Source: Acidimicrobiaceae bacterium | Lineage (GTDB): Bacteria; Actinomycetota; Acidimicrobiia; Acidimicrobiales; Ilumatobacteraceae | Assembly: GCA_020637295.1 (NCBI GenBank) | Contig: JACJWF010000011.1 | Span: 1 to 64,000, forward strand | DNA length: 64,000 nucleotides | Reading direction: 5' to 3' | Shown: piece by piece, positions 1-7,117 of the stretch | Layout of the letters: each line of letters starts with the position of its first letter | Position numbering within the stretch: the first letter of the stretch is position 1 | Position numbers and translations under genes: made by a program | The notes under the pieces: generated by a model | Databases searched by the model: none | Told to the model about the DNA's origin: nothing | The model's input: only the letters and a program-made list of their open reading frames with translations

Positions 1-1
1 T

Positions 2-346
2 GCGCTGCGCCGCCGGTTCCACGTGCACGTGCCCGCGGGCGCGGTGCCGAAGGACGGGCCGTCGGCGGGCATCACCATGGCCACCGCGCTCGTCTCGCTG
101 CTGCGCGACCAGCCGGTGAAACCCACCGTGGGCATGACCGGGGAGATCACGTTGCAGGGCCAGGTGCTGCCGATCGGTGGGGTGAAGCAGAAGGTGTTGG
201 CCGCGCACCGGATGGGCCTGACCGAGGTGGTGCTGCCGGCCCGCAACGCCGCCGACCTGGAGGACGTGCCGGAGAAGGTGCGGGAGCAGATGACGTTTCA
301 CCTCGCCGCCACCTACGACGACGTGGCGAAGGTGGCGTTCGCCTGA
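2..346 (+). CDS. lon: Lon protease, C-terminal part (5' truncated by window)
   Basis: This is the end of the proteolytic domain of the ATP-dependent serine protease Lon, which degrades misfolded and regulatory proteins in the cytoplasm. The frame is open from base 2. The catalytic Ser lies in PKDGPSAG (codon at 62-64) and the catalytic Lys in the motif PIGGVKQK, giving the Ser-Lys dyad of the family. The last residues (DDVAKVAFA) are typical of a Lon C-terminus. The ATPase domain and start codon lie before the window. The next gene begins 12 nt downstream on the same strand and may be co-transcribed. Confidence 0.95.
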   Translation, partial: ALRRRFHVHVPAGAVPKDGPSAGITMATALVSLLRDQPVKPTVGMTGEITLQGQVLPIGGVKQKVLAAHRMGLTEVVLPARNAADLEDVPEKVREQMTFHLAATYDDVAKVAFA

Positions 347-358
347 CAGGCTGAGGCG

Positions 359-1345
359 GTGAGCCCTGCTACTTCGCTGGACGAGTTGATCCACCGCGCC
401 GACCTCGACGGGCTGGTGCGGTGGATCGACTCGCTCACCAGCGCGCAGGACTGGGAGGGGCTGCTGCAGGCGCGGGACCGCGCCCGCCACGCCGTGCACA
501 CCGGCCGCCAGCTGTGGCCGGCGGCGACGCTGGCCGAGTACCGGCTGGCCCTGTGGGCGCCGGCCGAGTGGGCGGCGAAGGTGCTGGACGAGGAGAGTGG
601 CCGGTTCTCCATCGGCCCGCTCACCGAGGTGGCCGCGCAGCACCACACCTATGCCGATCTGGCTGCGGTGGTGCCGCCGGGGCCGAAGCTCGGGTTCGTG
701 GCGCACGAGCGGGCGCTGCGCGGCGAGGCAATTCCGGCGGAGGCGCCGAACCCGCTGGAGATCCCGTTCGAGGTGCAGCCGTGGGAGCCGTCGTACGCCC
801 TGGCCACGTACTCCGACGAGGGCCTCGACGCCCCCGCCCCACCCCTGCCTCCGGCATCGTCATTCCGTCACGTGGAGATCCACCGACGGGCGGCGACGGT
901 GGACGACACCTCGGTGACACTCGCGGTGCGGCAGCTGTTCGACACCTGGACCGCGGCCTCCAATGGCCGGGTGGACGTGGTGTGCGTGGAGGGCTCGGCG
1001 GAGATGGCGGTGGGGGCGCTGGGTGTCCGCCACCCCGGCCTGGCGGAGCTGCCCGCGGCGAACGCGCTGGCATGGCTGGCCTGGGCCGGCGCCAGTGGTG
1101 GCGCCCTTGGCCGCCGCCGTGGTGCCGCCACCGGCCGGTTCGCGACCTGGTGGCTGTTGGCGGCACTGGGCGATGTGCTGGACGAGTGGCCGGTGCAGCC
1201 CGGTGAGCTGCACGCCCTGGCCGACGACCTGCGCTGGTACTGGTGGGACAGTGGCGAGCCCGCGCTCGGCTGGGCCGTCCAGCTGGCCGTCGAGGACCCG
1301 GGCGAGGGCTACGCCTGGGCCATCAGCGCCCACGACGCCGCCTAG
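359..1345 (+). CDS. Conserved-looking protein of unknown function, 328 aa
   Basis: I do not recognise this protein. It starts at a GTG 12 nt after the lon stop. The N-terminal half is rich in Ala, Leu and Trp (LIHRADLDGLVRWIDSL) and looks helical. A Pro-rich hinge lies near residues 155-170 (APAPPLPPASS). The C-terminal half carries an Ala/Gly-rich stretch and Trp clusters (ATWWLLAALGDVLDEWP, DLRWYWWDSGEPALGW). There is no signal peptide, clear transmembrane helix or catalytic motif. High-GC coding bias and no frame break over nearly 1 kb argue that it is a real gene. The Trp/Gly-rich end could be a binding surface, but that is a guess. Confidence 0.7.
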   Translation: MSPATSLDELIHRADLDGLVRWIDSLTSAQDWEGLLQARDRARHAVHTGRQLWPAATLAEYRLALWAPAEWAAKVLDEESGRFSIGPLTEVAAQHHTYADLAAVVPPGPKLGFVAHERALRGEAIPAEAPNPLEIPFEVQPWEPSYALATYSDEGLDAPAPPLPPASSFRHVEIHRRAATVDDTSVTLAVRQLFDTWTAASNGRVDVVCVEGSAEMAVGALGVRHPGLAELPAANALAWLAWAGASGGALGRRRGAATGRFATWWLLAALGDVLDEWPVQPGELHALADDLRWYWWDSGEPALGWAVQLAVEDPGEGYAWAISAHDAA

Positions 1346-1477
1346 GTCCGGCGGCGTTCCGGCCTGGGCGGGCCGGGGTGTCCGGTGTGCGTCCGTTCAA
1401 CTCAGTTCGATTTCGATTGGCGCCGCGGCGCCAATTTCGAGGTTCGCGCCACGCAGCGACGGGCGTACCATTCGCCG

Positions 1478-2149
1478 ATGGGGCTCGATGCAGACCTCAC
1501 TGCGTATTACGACGCAGAGGCCCTGGCGGGTGTTCGCGGCACGGTCGACGCCATGCGACTCGGCATTCGGACTCGCTTCGCGGACCTCCTTCGCCGGGAA
1601 GGCAGACACCGCCTGGTCGACATCGGCGCAGGACCTGGGACCGACACGGTGGCCTTCCACCACGACGGCGTCGACGCCGTTGGTGTCGACCTGTCACCGG
1701 CCAATGTGGTCACGATGTGTGGGCGCGGCGCGATGGGGGCTGCAGGCTCGCTCTACGCACTGCCGTTTCCAGACGCCGTGTTCGATGCGCTCTGGACGAT
1801 GAGCACCTTCGTCCACGTACCGCACGACCGCTTCGACGAGGCGATGGGTGAGCTCGTCCGGGTCGTGGCACCCGGCGCTCCGCTCGCCATCGGCACCTGG
1901 GGCGGGCACGACTTCGAAGGCGTGCCGGAGTTCGGTGACCTCCGCCCGTACCGGTTCTTCTCGCTCGCCACCCACGCCCGCTGGCGCACCATGCTCGAGC
2001 GCCACGGAACGCTCGAGCACTTCGAGACCTTCCCGCCATCCCAGCCTGGCGGCTGGGAGTACCAGTACGCCGTGCTTCGCGCCGACCACCGGGGGACCAA
2101 GGACACGTCGGACTTCGATCAGCGGGAACTCAGACCCGGGAGACGTTGA
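1478..2149 (+). CDS. Class I SAM-dependent methyltransferase
   Basis: Small-molecule-type methyltransferase of about 223 residues. Motif I is VDIGAGPGTDTVAF (about residue 45), the acidic end of strand 2 is AVGVDLSPANV, and motif IV/post-I is FDALWTMSTFVHVP, followed by a VAPGAPLAIGTWGG strand. The substrate cannot be told. The frame is open further upstream, but the ATG at 1478 is chosen because the fold begins just after it and because TACCAT (1466-1471) sits 6 nt before it as a likely -10 box of a leaderless message. Its 3' end overlaps the remnant of a PIN-domain gene on the other strand. Confidence 0.85.
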   Translation: MGLDADLTAYYDAEALAGVRGTVDAMRLGIRTRFADLLRREGRHRLVDIGAGPGTDTVAFHHDGVDAVGVDLSPANVVTMCGRGAMGAAGSLYALPFPDAVFDALWTMSTFVHVPHDRFDEAMGELVRVVAPGAPLAIGTWGGHDFEGVPEFGDLRPYRFFSLATHARWRTMLERHGTLEHFETFPPSQPGGWEYQYAVLRADHRGTKDTSDFDQRELRPGRR

Positions 2150-2341
2150 CCGCACTGGGGTGGCCCTCGAGCAGCGCGGCGAGGTCGTTCGGGTCGCTGG
2201 TGAGGACCACCGCGGTCCGGAAGGCTGCGGCGAACGCGGCGACAACTGCATCGGTGGCGCTGATCGTCGCCGCCCGACCGGTCGAGGTGCGCAGGTGGGC
2301 CGCCGCCCGAGCGTGAACCTCCGTCACCGGCCGAACCTGGC

Positions 2342-2359
2342 ACAGGCTGATCAGCCTGT
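2342..2359. promoter_or_regulatory. Perfect 18-bp palindrome upstream of the clpP pair
   Basis: The sequence acaggctga followed by tcagcctgt is identical on both strands. It lies 79 nt before the clpP start and inside the vapC remnant. A perfect palindrome of this length is rare by chance and could be an operator for the clpP operon or a leftover toxin-antitoxin operator. It does not resemble the ClgR box I remember. Confidence 0.4.
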
Positions 2360-2379
2360 TCTCGGCGGCCGCAGGTCCC

Positions 2380-2398
2380 GTTCTGCCTGTGGCAGAAC
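2380..2398. other. Short hairpin (8-bp stem) before clpP
   Basis: gttctgcc (2380-2387) pairs perfectly with ggcagaac (2391-2398) around a 3-nt loop. It has no T-run on the plus strand. It may be part of the clpP leader or a weak attenuator-like structure 40 nt before the start codon. Confidence 0.35.
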
Positions 2399-2437
2399 CG
2401 GGTGCGCCGCGAGCGCCGGCGGGCCAGAGTTCCGGCC

Positions 2438-3037
2438 ATGACCGCCGCCACGCTCTCGCCCACACTGACCGATCGGCTGATGGACCAGCGGATCCTGTTC
2501 CTCGGAGAGGAGGTCAACGAGGACAGCGCTAACCGTCTCGTCGCCCAACTCCTGCTGCTCTCCGCCGCTGACCCGCTGAGCGACATCACGCTCTACATCA
2601 ACTCGCCCGGCGGCAGCGTCATGGCCGGCCTCGGTGTCTACGACACGATGCAACTGATCCCCAACGACGTCGCCACGGTGGCCGTCGGGTTCGCCGCCAG
2701 CATGGGCCAGATCCTGCTGTGCGGTGGGGCGGCCGGCAAGCGGTTCGCCCTCCCCAACGCCCAGGTGCTGATGCACGAGGGGTCCGCCGGCATCGGCGGG
2801 TGGGCGGCGGACGTGGAGATCCAGGCCGCCAACCTGGTCCGCACGCTGGAACGGCTGCGGCGGATCATCGCCCGCCACACTGGACGACCACTCGACGAGG
2901 TCGAGCGGGACGTGGGGCGGGACCGCTGGTTCGACGCCGAGGAAGCCCGCGACTACGGGTTCGTCGACCATGTGGTCGGCTCGCTCGACGATGTGCGGCC
3001 GATGATCGCCGCCAGGCGGATCGGGCTGCGGCCGTGA
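2438..3037 (+). CDS. clpP: ClpP-family serine protease subunit (first of pair)
   Basis: Proteolytic subunit that forms tetradecameric chambers with Clp ATPases. It is 199 residues, the usual ClpP length. The catalytic triad is complete: Ser88 in GFAASMGQ, His113 in VLMHEGSAG and Asp162 in VGRDRWFDAEEA. The oligomerisation signature YINSPGGSVMAGLGVYDTMQ is present. The usual HQP after the catalytic His is HEG, which marks an accessory rather than housekeeping ClpP. The frame is open to 2402, but the ATG at 2438 gives the normal N-terminus. It overlaps the second clpP by 4 nt, so the two are translationally coupled. No clpX is adjacent. Confidence 0.93.
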   Translation: MTAATLSPTLTDRLMDQRILFLGEEVNEDSANRLVAQLLLLSAADPLSDITLYINSPGGSVMAGLGVYDTMQLIPNDVATVAVGFAASMGQILLCGGAAGKRFALPNAQVLMHEGSAGIGGWAADVEIQAANLVRTLERLRRIIARHTGRPLDEVERDVGRDRWFDAEEARDYGFVDHVVGSLDDVRPMIAARRIGLRP

Positions 3038-3675
3038 GCGGGTACACCATCCCCTACGTCGTCGAGACGACGCCCCGCGGCGAGCGCGTTGCCGACGTCT
3101 ACAGCCGCCTGCTCGGCGACCGCATCGTGTTCATCGGCACCCCGATCGACGACGGCGTCGCCAACGTCACCATCGCCCAACTCCTCCACCTCGCGGCCGC
3201 CGCGCCGGAGCACGACATCTCGCTCTACCTCAACTCGCCCGGCGGGTCCTTCACCGCGGCGATGGCCATCTACGACACGATGCAGTTCGTCGCCCCCGAC
3301 GTGGCCACGATCTGCGTCGGGCAGGTGGCATCGAACGCGGCGATCCTGCTGGCCGCCGGTGCGCCGGGCAAGCGGGCGATGCTGCCCCACTCCCGCGTGC
3401 TGCTGCACCAACCCCACACCCGCGGCACCCAGGGCTCGCTGAGCGACCTGGCGCTGGAGGCCGCCGAGCTGGGGAGGGTGCGGGAGGAAGCCGACGAGGT
3501 GCTCGCCCGCCACACCGGCCGCACGCCCGCGGAGGTGCGGGCCGACACGGACCACGCGCTCGCCCTGCGCGCCGACGCGGCCGTGGCCTACGGGCTGGCG
3601 GATGCGGTGCTCAGCGGGTCAGGCGGCCAGCAACTGCATGCGGACGCCGCGCTGCACCCCGGCGCTGGTGCGTAG
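3034..3675 (+). CDS. clpP: ClpP-family subunit lacking the catalytic Asp (second of pair)
   Basis: Starts at a GTG that overlaps the TGA of the first clpP. The N-terminal motif VVETTPRGERVADVYSRLLGDRIVF is the classic ClpP start, split here only for naming. Ser100 (GQVASNAAIL) and His125 (VLLHQPH) are in place. The position equivalent to E. coli Asp171 is Ala175: the stretch ADTDHALALRADAAVAYG aligns with RDTERDRFLSAPEAVEYG without gaps. An Asp two residues earlier might substitute, or the subunit may be inactive and act in a mixed ring with the first ClpP. The last 57 nt overlap the convergent regulator gene. Confidence 0.92.
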   Translation: MSGYTIPYVVETTPRGERVADVYSRLLGDRIVFIGTPIDDGVANVTIAQLLHLAAAAPEHDISLYLNSPGGSFTAAMAIYDTMQFVAPDVATICVGQVASNAAILLAAGAPGKRAMLPHSRVLLHQPHTRGTQGSLSDLALEAAELGRVREEADEVLARHTGRTPAEVRADTDHALALRADAAVAYGLADAVLSGSGGQQLHADAALHPGAGA

Positions 3676-3939
3676 CCGCCGGGCGGTGCGCTCCAGCACC
3701 GTCGGCACGTCCAGCTCCAACGCCGCGGCGATGGCGCCGAGCAGGTCGGCCGACACGTCCTTGCGGCCACGCTCCACCTCGGAGAGGTAGGGCAGCGAGA
3801 CGGCCGCCGACTCGGCGACGTCGGCCAGCGTGCGCTCCTGCTCCCGGCGTTCCTCGCGCAGCACCTCGCCCAGCGCGGTGCGAAGGTCCGGCTGCGGGGC
3901 TTCGGGTGTCTGCGGGAAGGGGATCACCTCGGCGCTCAT
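3619..3939 (-). CDS. XRE-family regulator, ClgR/PopR-like, with C-terminal LAA
   Basis: A 106-residue DNA-binding protein with one helix-turn-helix at about residues 30-85 (TLADVAESAAVSLPYLSEVE) in the exact style of actinobacterial ClgR and PopR. It ends in MQLLAA. From established work, Streptomyces PopR activates a clpP3-clpP4 operon and is itself degraded by ClpP through two terminal Ala residues. The same ending next to a clpP pair suggests the same feedback here. The gene is convergent with clpP and overlaps its 3' end by 57 nt. It begins 11 nt after the tetR stop, so it may be read from that operon as well. Confidence 0.85.
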   Translation of the reverse strand: MSAEVIPFPQTPEAPQPDLRTALGEVLREERREQERTLADVAESAAVSLPYLSEVERGRKDVSADLLGAIAAALELDVPTVLERTARRLRTSAGVQRGVRMQLLAA

Positions 3940-3950
3940 GCCGCCGAACC

Positions 3951-4622
3951 CTACCCCGCCATCGCCTTCAGGTCGGCCAGCAATGTGGTGAGGTCGACGA
4001 TGGTGGCCTGCAGTGCGGGCAGGTCGGCGAGGGCCACGACCCGCTCGATCATCGGCGCGGTGCGGCGCACCAGCAGCCGGGTGGCCGCCTGCTCCACGCT
4101 GCGGTCGTGCACCCAGAACAGCACCACGCCCATGTGGTACAGCCACAGCACCTCCGGCAGCTGGGCCCGCACTGTCGCCGGCACTGGGGGCGCCGCGTCC
4201 TCCACTACGCGCTCCATCAGCTCGATGGCGGCCGTGCGGGCCGGCGCGCTGGCAGCACTGAACGGGCTGAGCGGGCTGGCCGGATCCGCCGCGTTGCGGA
4301 AGAAGCCGACGGCGAACGGATGCTGCGGCGCCATCAGCTCGAACCACAGATCGAGGTGAGCAGTCAGCCGGTCGGCCAGCCCGTCCAAGCCGTCCAGCAC
4401 CTCCGGCAAACGCTCCCCGTGCTCCACCGCGGTGCGGTCGTAGAAGCCCTGCACCAGCTCGTCCTTGGAGCGGAAGTAGTAGTAGGCGTTGCCCAGCGAC
4501 ACTCCCGCCGACTCGGCGATGGCCCGCATGGTGGTGGCGTCGAACCCCCGCTCGGTGAACAGGGCCAGCGCGGCGTCGATGATCGCCGCCTTCGTCTGCT
4601 CGCCTCGGGTGCGTCCGGTCAC
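3951..4622 (-). CDS. TetR-family transcriptional regulator
   Basis: The N-terminal helix-turn-helix is typical (AALALFTERGFDATTMRAIA, then AGVSLGNAYYYFRSKDELV). The C-terminal ligand domain has a long helical core (LDLWFELMAPQHPFAVGFFR). The start is taken as the GTG at 4622, which overlaps the TGA of the upstream DCC gene (GTGA), and the HTH follows within 10 residues. An ATG 30 nt upstream is possible but lies inside the DCC gene. It is the last gene of a four-gene membrane operon that begins at a double palindrome (5906-5934). It is the obvious candidate to bind there and repress its own operon. Confidence 0.9.
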   Translation of the reverse strand: MTGRTRGEQTKAAIIDAALALFTERGFDATTMRAIAESAGVSLGNAYYYFRSKDELVQGFYDRTAVEHGERLPEVLDGLDGLADRLTAHLDLWFELMAPQHPFAVGFFRNAADPASPLSPFSAASAPARTAAIELMERVVEDAAPPVPATVRAQLPEVLWLYHMGVVLFWVHDRSVEQAATRLLVRRTAPMIERVVALADLPALQATIVDLTTLLADLKAMAG

Positions 4623-5038
4623 GAGTAGCGAGTTTGGCACGCGTCGTCGCATCCCGTCCGGAGGGACAGCTCTCGGAACCATGCCGTCGCACCGGTCAGA
4701 GTTGCCAGCAGGTACGCCCTGCGCCCGCGGGCCATCTCGATCGCCAGGACCCGGGTGGAGCGCAGCGCCCACAGGCAGAGGATGAACGCCGCCCGGCCGC
4801 GGTACAGGTAGCCCTGGTCGGTGACCACCGTGATCTCGCGGCGGCACTCGTCCATGTCCAGTGCGGGGAACCGGCGCCGCGCCTCCTCGCTGCCGACGGG
4901 CACGAACTGCACCCTCACCAACGGCCGGCGCAACTGCATCCACGACCTGGCCGCCCGGCACACCGGGCAGTCCGGATCGAACAGCACCGTGATGCCGCGA
5001 ACCTCCGGCCGAACGCCCGTCTCAGGCGAAGCGGACAT
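4619..5038 (-). CDS. DCC-family (DUF393) thiol-disulfide oxidoreductase
   Basis: A 139-residue protein with the family signature LFDPDCPVCRAARSWM near residue 18, a thioredoxin-like CPxC pair preceded by Asp. The later segment YRGRAAFILCLWALR matches the conserved Arg-Ala region of the family. It has no signal peptide, so it is probably cytoplasmic or membrane-associated. Members often sit beside membrane proteins and their substrate is not known. It overlaps the upstream membrane gene by 17 nt and the downstream tetR by 4 nt, so the whole set is one translationally coupled operon. Confidence 0.85.
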   Translation of the reverse strand: MSASPETGVRPEVRGITVLFDPDCPVCRAARSWMQLRRPLVRVQFVPVGSEEARRRFPALDMDECRREITVVTDQGYLYRGRAAFILCLWALRSTRVLAIEMARGRRAYLLATLTGATAWFRELSLRTGCDDACQTRYS

Positions 5039-5477
5039 CGCCGTCCACCGCCTCGATGTACCAGTCCATCAGCCGCTGACCCAGCCACCATCCGACGATC
5101 GGCGGCAGGAACAGCCAGAGCGAGACCAGCGACCTGAAGTCCAGGCTCCCCGATGCCGCCAGGAAGGCGACGGGGATGGCGTCCACGGTCAGCCCGGCGA
5201 GGATGCCGGTCGTGCCACCGAACGCCACCACAGTCCAGCGGCCGGGGTACGGGTACACGACGAGCGCCCCGACGGTGGCCGCCACAAGGCCGAACACGAC
5301 ACCAAAGACCGTGCCGACGACGCACGCCACAGGAATGGCGATCACTGCCACCACGACGCTCGCGAAGCTGAAGAAGGTCCCGATCACACATCCGATCGCG
5401 ACGACCGCACCCCCACCGACGCAACTCCACACGATGACGTGACCCCACAGCCGCAGGAAGAACTGGCTACGACTCAT
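5022..5477 (-). CDS. Small polytopic membrane protein, unknown function
   Basis: About 151 residues with four or so hydrophobic helices: VIVWSCVGGGAVVAIGCVIG, a Val/Ala-rich second helix, VFGLVAATVGALVV and SLWLFLPPIVGWWLG. No catalytic or metal-binding motif is visible and I do not recognise the family. The ATG at 5477 overlaps the stop of the preceding gene by 4 nt (ATGA), which fixes the start. It is the second gene of the operon controlled from 5906-5934. Confidence 0.75.
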   Translation of the reverse strand: MSRSQFFLRLWGHVIVWSCVGGGAVVAIGCVIGTFFSFASVVVAVIAIPVACVVGTVFGVVFGLVAATVGALVVYPYPGRWTVVAFGGTTGILAGLTVDAIPVAFLAASGSLDFRSLVSLWLFLPPIVGWWLGQRLMDWYIEAVDGDVRFA

Positions 5478-5890
5478 CGGGGCGCCGCCAACTGGCCGGT
5501 CTCGGTGCGCTCGTGGGACGGCAGCGGAGCCGTGTGACTGCGACCGTCGACGGCGCGGCGCCGCAGGGCGTTGAACACCCACACGTTGGCCAGATGCACG
5601 CCACCGAGGACCAGGGCGACGATGCCGACGCGGTTGCTCAGCACCTCCAGCACGTCCTCACCCGTGGTGACGGAGCGATCGGTGGCGAGGAAGAGCGACA
5701 CGTAGCCGAGGTTGAGCAGGTAGAAGCCGACCACCAGGAGGTGGTTGACGGCGTCGGCCAGCGGCTCGTTGCCGGCGAACACGTCGCGCAGGAAGAGCTT
5801 GCCGTTGCGGTGCAACGTGCGGGCCACGAAAACCGTGAGCGGCACCGTGACGGCGAGGTAGAGCAGATAGGCGAGGGCCTTGGCGGTCAT
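5474..5890 (-). CDS. Small membrane protein, first gene of TetR operon
   Basis: About 138 residues with three predicted transmembrane helices (ALAYLLYLAVTVPLTVFVA, LLVVGFYLLNLGYVSLFLA, VGIVALVLGGVHLANVWVF) and a charged C-terminal tail. The family is unknown to me. The start at 5890 is supported by an AGGAG Shine-Dalgarno 8 nt before the ATG on the minus strand. The double palindrome lies 15 nt before the start. Function may relate to the DCC oxidoreductase two genes on. Confidence 0.75.
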   Translation of the reverse strand: MTAKALAYLLYLAVTVPLTVFVARTLHRNGKLFLRDVFAGNEPLADAVNHLLVVGFYLLNLGYVSLFLATDRSVTTGEDVLEVLSNRVGIVALVLGGVHLANVWVFNALRRRAVDGRSHTAPLPSHERTETGQLAAPR

Positions 5891-5905
5891 GACAGTTCTC
5901 CTTTG

Positions 5906-5934
5906 TTGAACGTGTTCAAGTTGAACACGTTCAA
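5906..5934. promoter_or_regulatory. Two tandem palindromes TTGAAC-N2-GTTCAA (probable TetR operator)
   Basis: TTGAACGTGTTCAA (5906-5919) and TTGAACACGTTCAA (5921-5934) lie 1 bp apart. Each has perfect 6-bp arms around a 2-bp centre, and the two sites are reverse complements of each other. They sit just before the Shine-Dalgarno of the minus-strand operon that ends in tetR. Tandem palindromes like this are typical docking sites for two TetR dimers. Confidence 0.7.
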
Positions 5935-5965
5935 GTCGGGAAGTCAACCCCTTGCCCGTCCCGAA

Positions 5966-6040
5966 CTGTGGTCCGAAATCGAGCAGAAGCCGCAACGATC
6001 CAGACCCAGTTCGGAGAATGGCGAGATCCAGCCCCAGAAG
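5966..6040. repeat. Dispersed 75-bp repeat, copy A
   Basis: This stretch aligns without gaps to 24600-24674 at about 59 of 75 positions. The core gaagccgcaacgatccag is identical in both. Within the unit the phrase gatccag(a/c)cccag occurs twice, so the element has an internal repeat. It lies in the gap between two operons and codes for nothing evident. Confidence 0.55.
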
Positions 6041-6088
6041 CGCACCGGCCACGGGCGGACCTCGATGCGGGGGAGTCGGAAAAAGGTG

Positions 6089-6126
6089 AAACGGGCCGGG
6101 TTCCCACTGGGAACGCCGGCCCGTTT
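6089..6126 (-). terminator. Rho-independent terminator of etfBA
   Basis: aaacgggccgg (6089-6099) pairs with ccggcccgttt (6116-6126), and inside it gttccc (6100-6105) pairs with gggaac (6109-6114). On the minus strand the stem is followed by a run of T (opposite aaaaa at about 6080-6084). It lies 24 nt past the etfA stop. Confidence 0.8.
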
Positions 6127-6149
6127 CGTCGGACGGCTGTGCTGGAACG

Positions 6150-7103
6150 TCAGCGGGCCTGGAGGGCCTCGATCAGCTTCGGCAGGACCTTCATCGCGTC
6201 GCCCACGATGCCGAGGTCGGCGATGCCGAAGATCGGGGCTTCCTTGTCCTTGTTGATCGCGATGATGTTCTTCGAGCCCTTCATGCCCACCATGTGCTGG
6301 GTGGCGCCGGAGATGCCGACGGCGATGTACACGCCCGGCTTCACGACCTTGCCGGTCTGGCCGACCTGGTAGCTGTAGGGCACCCAGCCGGCGTCGACGA
6401 TGGCACGGGACGCACCCGGCGCACCCTTCAGCAGCTTGGCCAGGCTCTCCACCATGGCGTAGTTGCCGGCCTCGCCGAGGCCACGGCCACCCGACACCAC
6501 GATCTCGGCTTCGTCCAGCTTCGGACCGCTGGTCTCCTCCACGTGCACGGCCACGACGCGGGCGGCACCCGTGGCGCCGACCTCCGGCACCGGGGCAGCG
6601 ACCACCTCGGCCGCCCCGCCACCGGCGGGCTCGGCGGCGAAGCTCTTCGGGCGGAACGCCGCGAGGTACGGCGCCGCGCCGGAGAACTGGGTGGTGACCA
6701 GCGTGTTGCCACCGAAGATCGGGGTGGTGACGGACACCGACCCGCCGTCGGCGGCGACGTCCACATTGTTGGTGAGGACGGTGCGGTCCAGCTTCACCGA
6801 CAGGCGGCTCATGACGTCGCGGCCCTCGTAGTTCTGCGGGAACATGATGAGGTCGGGCGAATCGCCGCCGTCGATGACGGCCTTCATCGCCGCCGAGACG
6901 GCCGGGCCGGGCAGTGCCCCGCCCAGGTCGCCAGTGGCGTACACCTTGGCGGCGCCGTACTCACCCAGCGCGCCGGCGATGGCCGACGCGTCGCCGCCCA
7001 CGAAGGCGGTGACGGTGCCCAGGGTGCGGGCCTTGGCCACCAGCTCGAGCGTGGCCGAGGTGGGGGCGCCGTTGGACTCTTGTGCAAAAACCCAGATGTT
7101 CAT
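6150..7103 (-). CDS. etfA: Electron transfer flavoprotein alpha subunit
   Basis: EtfA binds FAD and, with EtfB, carries electrons from acyl-CoA and other dehydrogenases to the quinone pool through ETF:quinone oxidoreductase. It is 317 residues, the usual length. The FAD domain is clear: VVSGGRGLGE, then GWVPYSYQVGQTGKVVKP, GISGATQHMVGMKGS and the end signature APIFGIADLGIVGD. A GAGGAAGG ribosome site precedes the ATG. It follows etfB by 14 nt in one operon and is closed by the terminator at 6089-6126. Confidence 0.97.
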   Translation of the reverse strand: MNIWVFAQESNGAPTSATLELVAKARTLGTVTAFVGGDASAIAGALGEYGAAKVYATGDLGGALPGPAVSAAMKAVIDGGDSPDLIMFPQNYEGRDVMSRLSVKLDRTVLTNNVDVAADGGSVSVTTPIFGGNTLVTTQFSGAAPYLAAFRPKSFAAEPAGGGAAEVVAAPVPEVGATGAARVVAVHVEETSGPKLDEAEIVVSGGRGLGEAGNYAMVESLAKLLKGAPGASRAIVDAGWVPYSYQVGQTGKVVKPGVYIAVGISGATQHMVGMKGSKNIIAINKDKEAPIFGIADLGIVGDAMKVLPKLIEALQAR

Positions 7104-7117
7104 TGGTGTGCCCTTCC

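Larger units (their letters stand above)
2130..2400 (-). pseudogene. Remnant of a VapC-like PIN-domain toxin (C-terminal part)
   Basis: The minus strand encodes the second half of a PIN-domain ribonuclease: a VRPVTEVHARAAAHL stretch, then ATDAVVAAFAAAF with the conserved Asp-Ala pair, then VVLTSDPNDLAALL (the usual TSDPDDL acidic motif), ending at a TGA at 2130. The N-terminal half with the first catalytic Asp (normally VLDTSALIAL) is absent, because the region beyond about 2400 is the 5' end of clpP. No antitoxin gene is present. It is therefore a decayed toxin fragment, not a working VapBC pair. Its last codons overlap the methyltransferase gene on the plus strand by about 20 nt. Confidence 0.65.
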
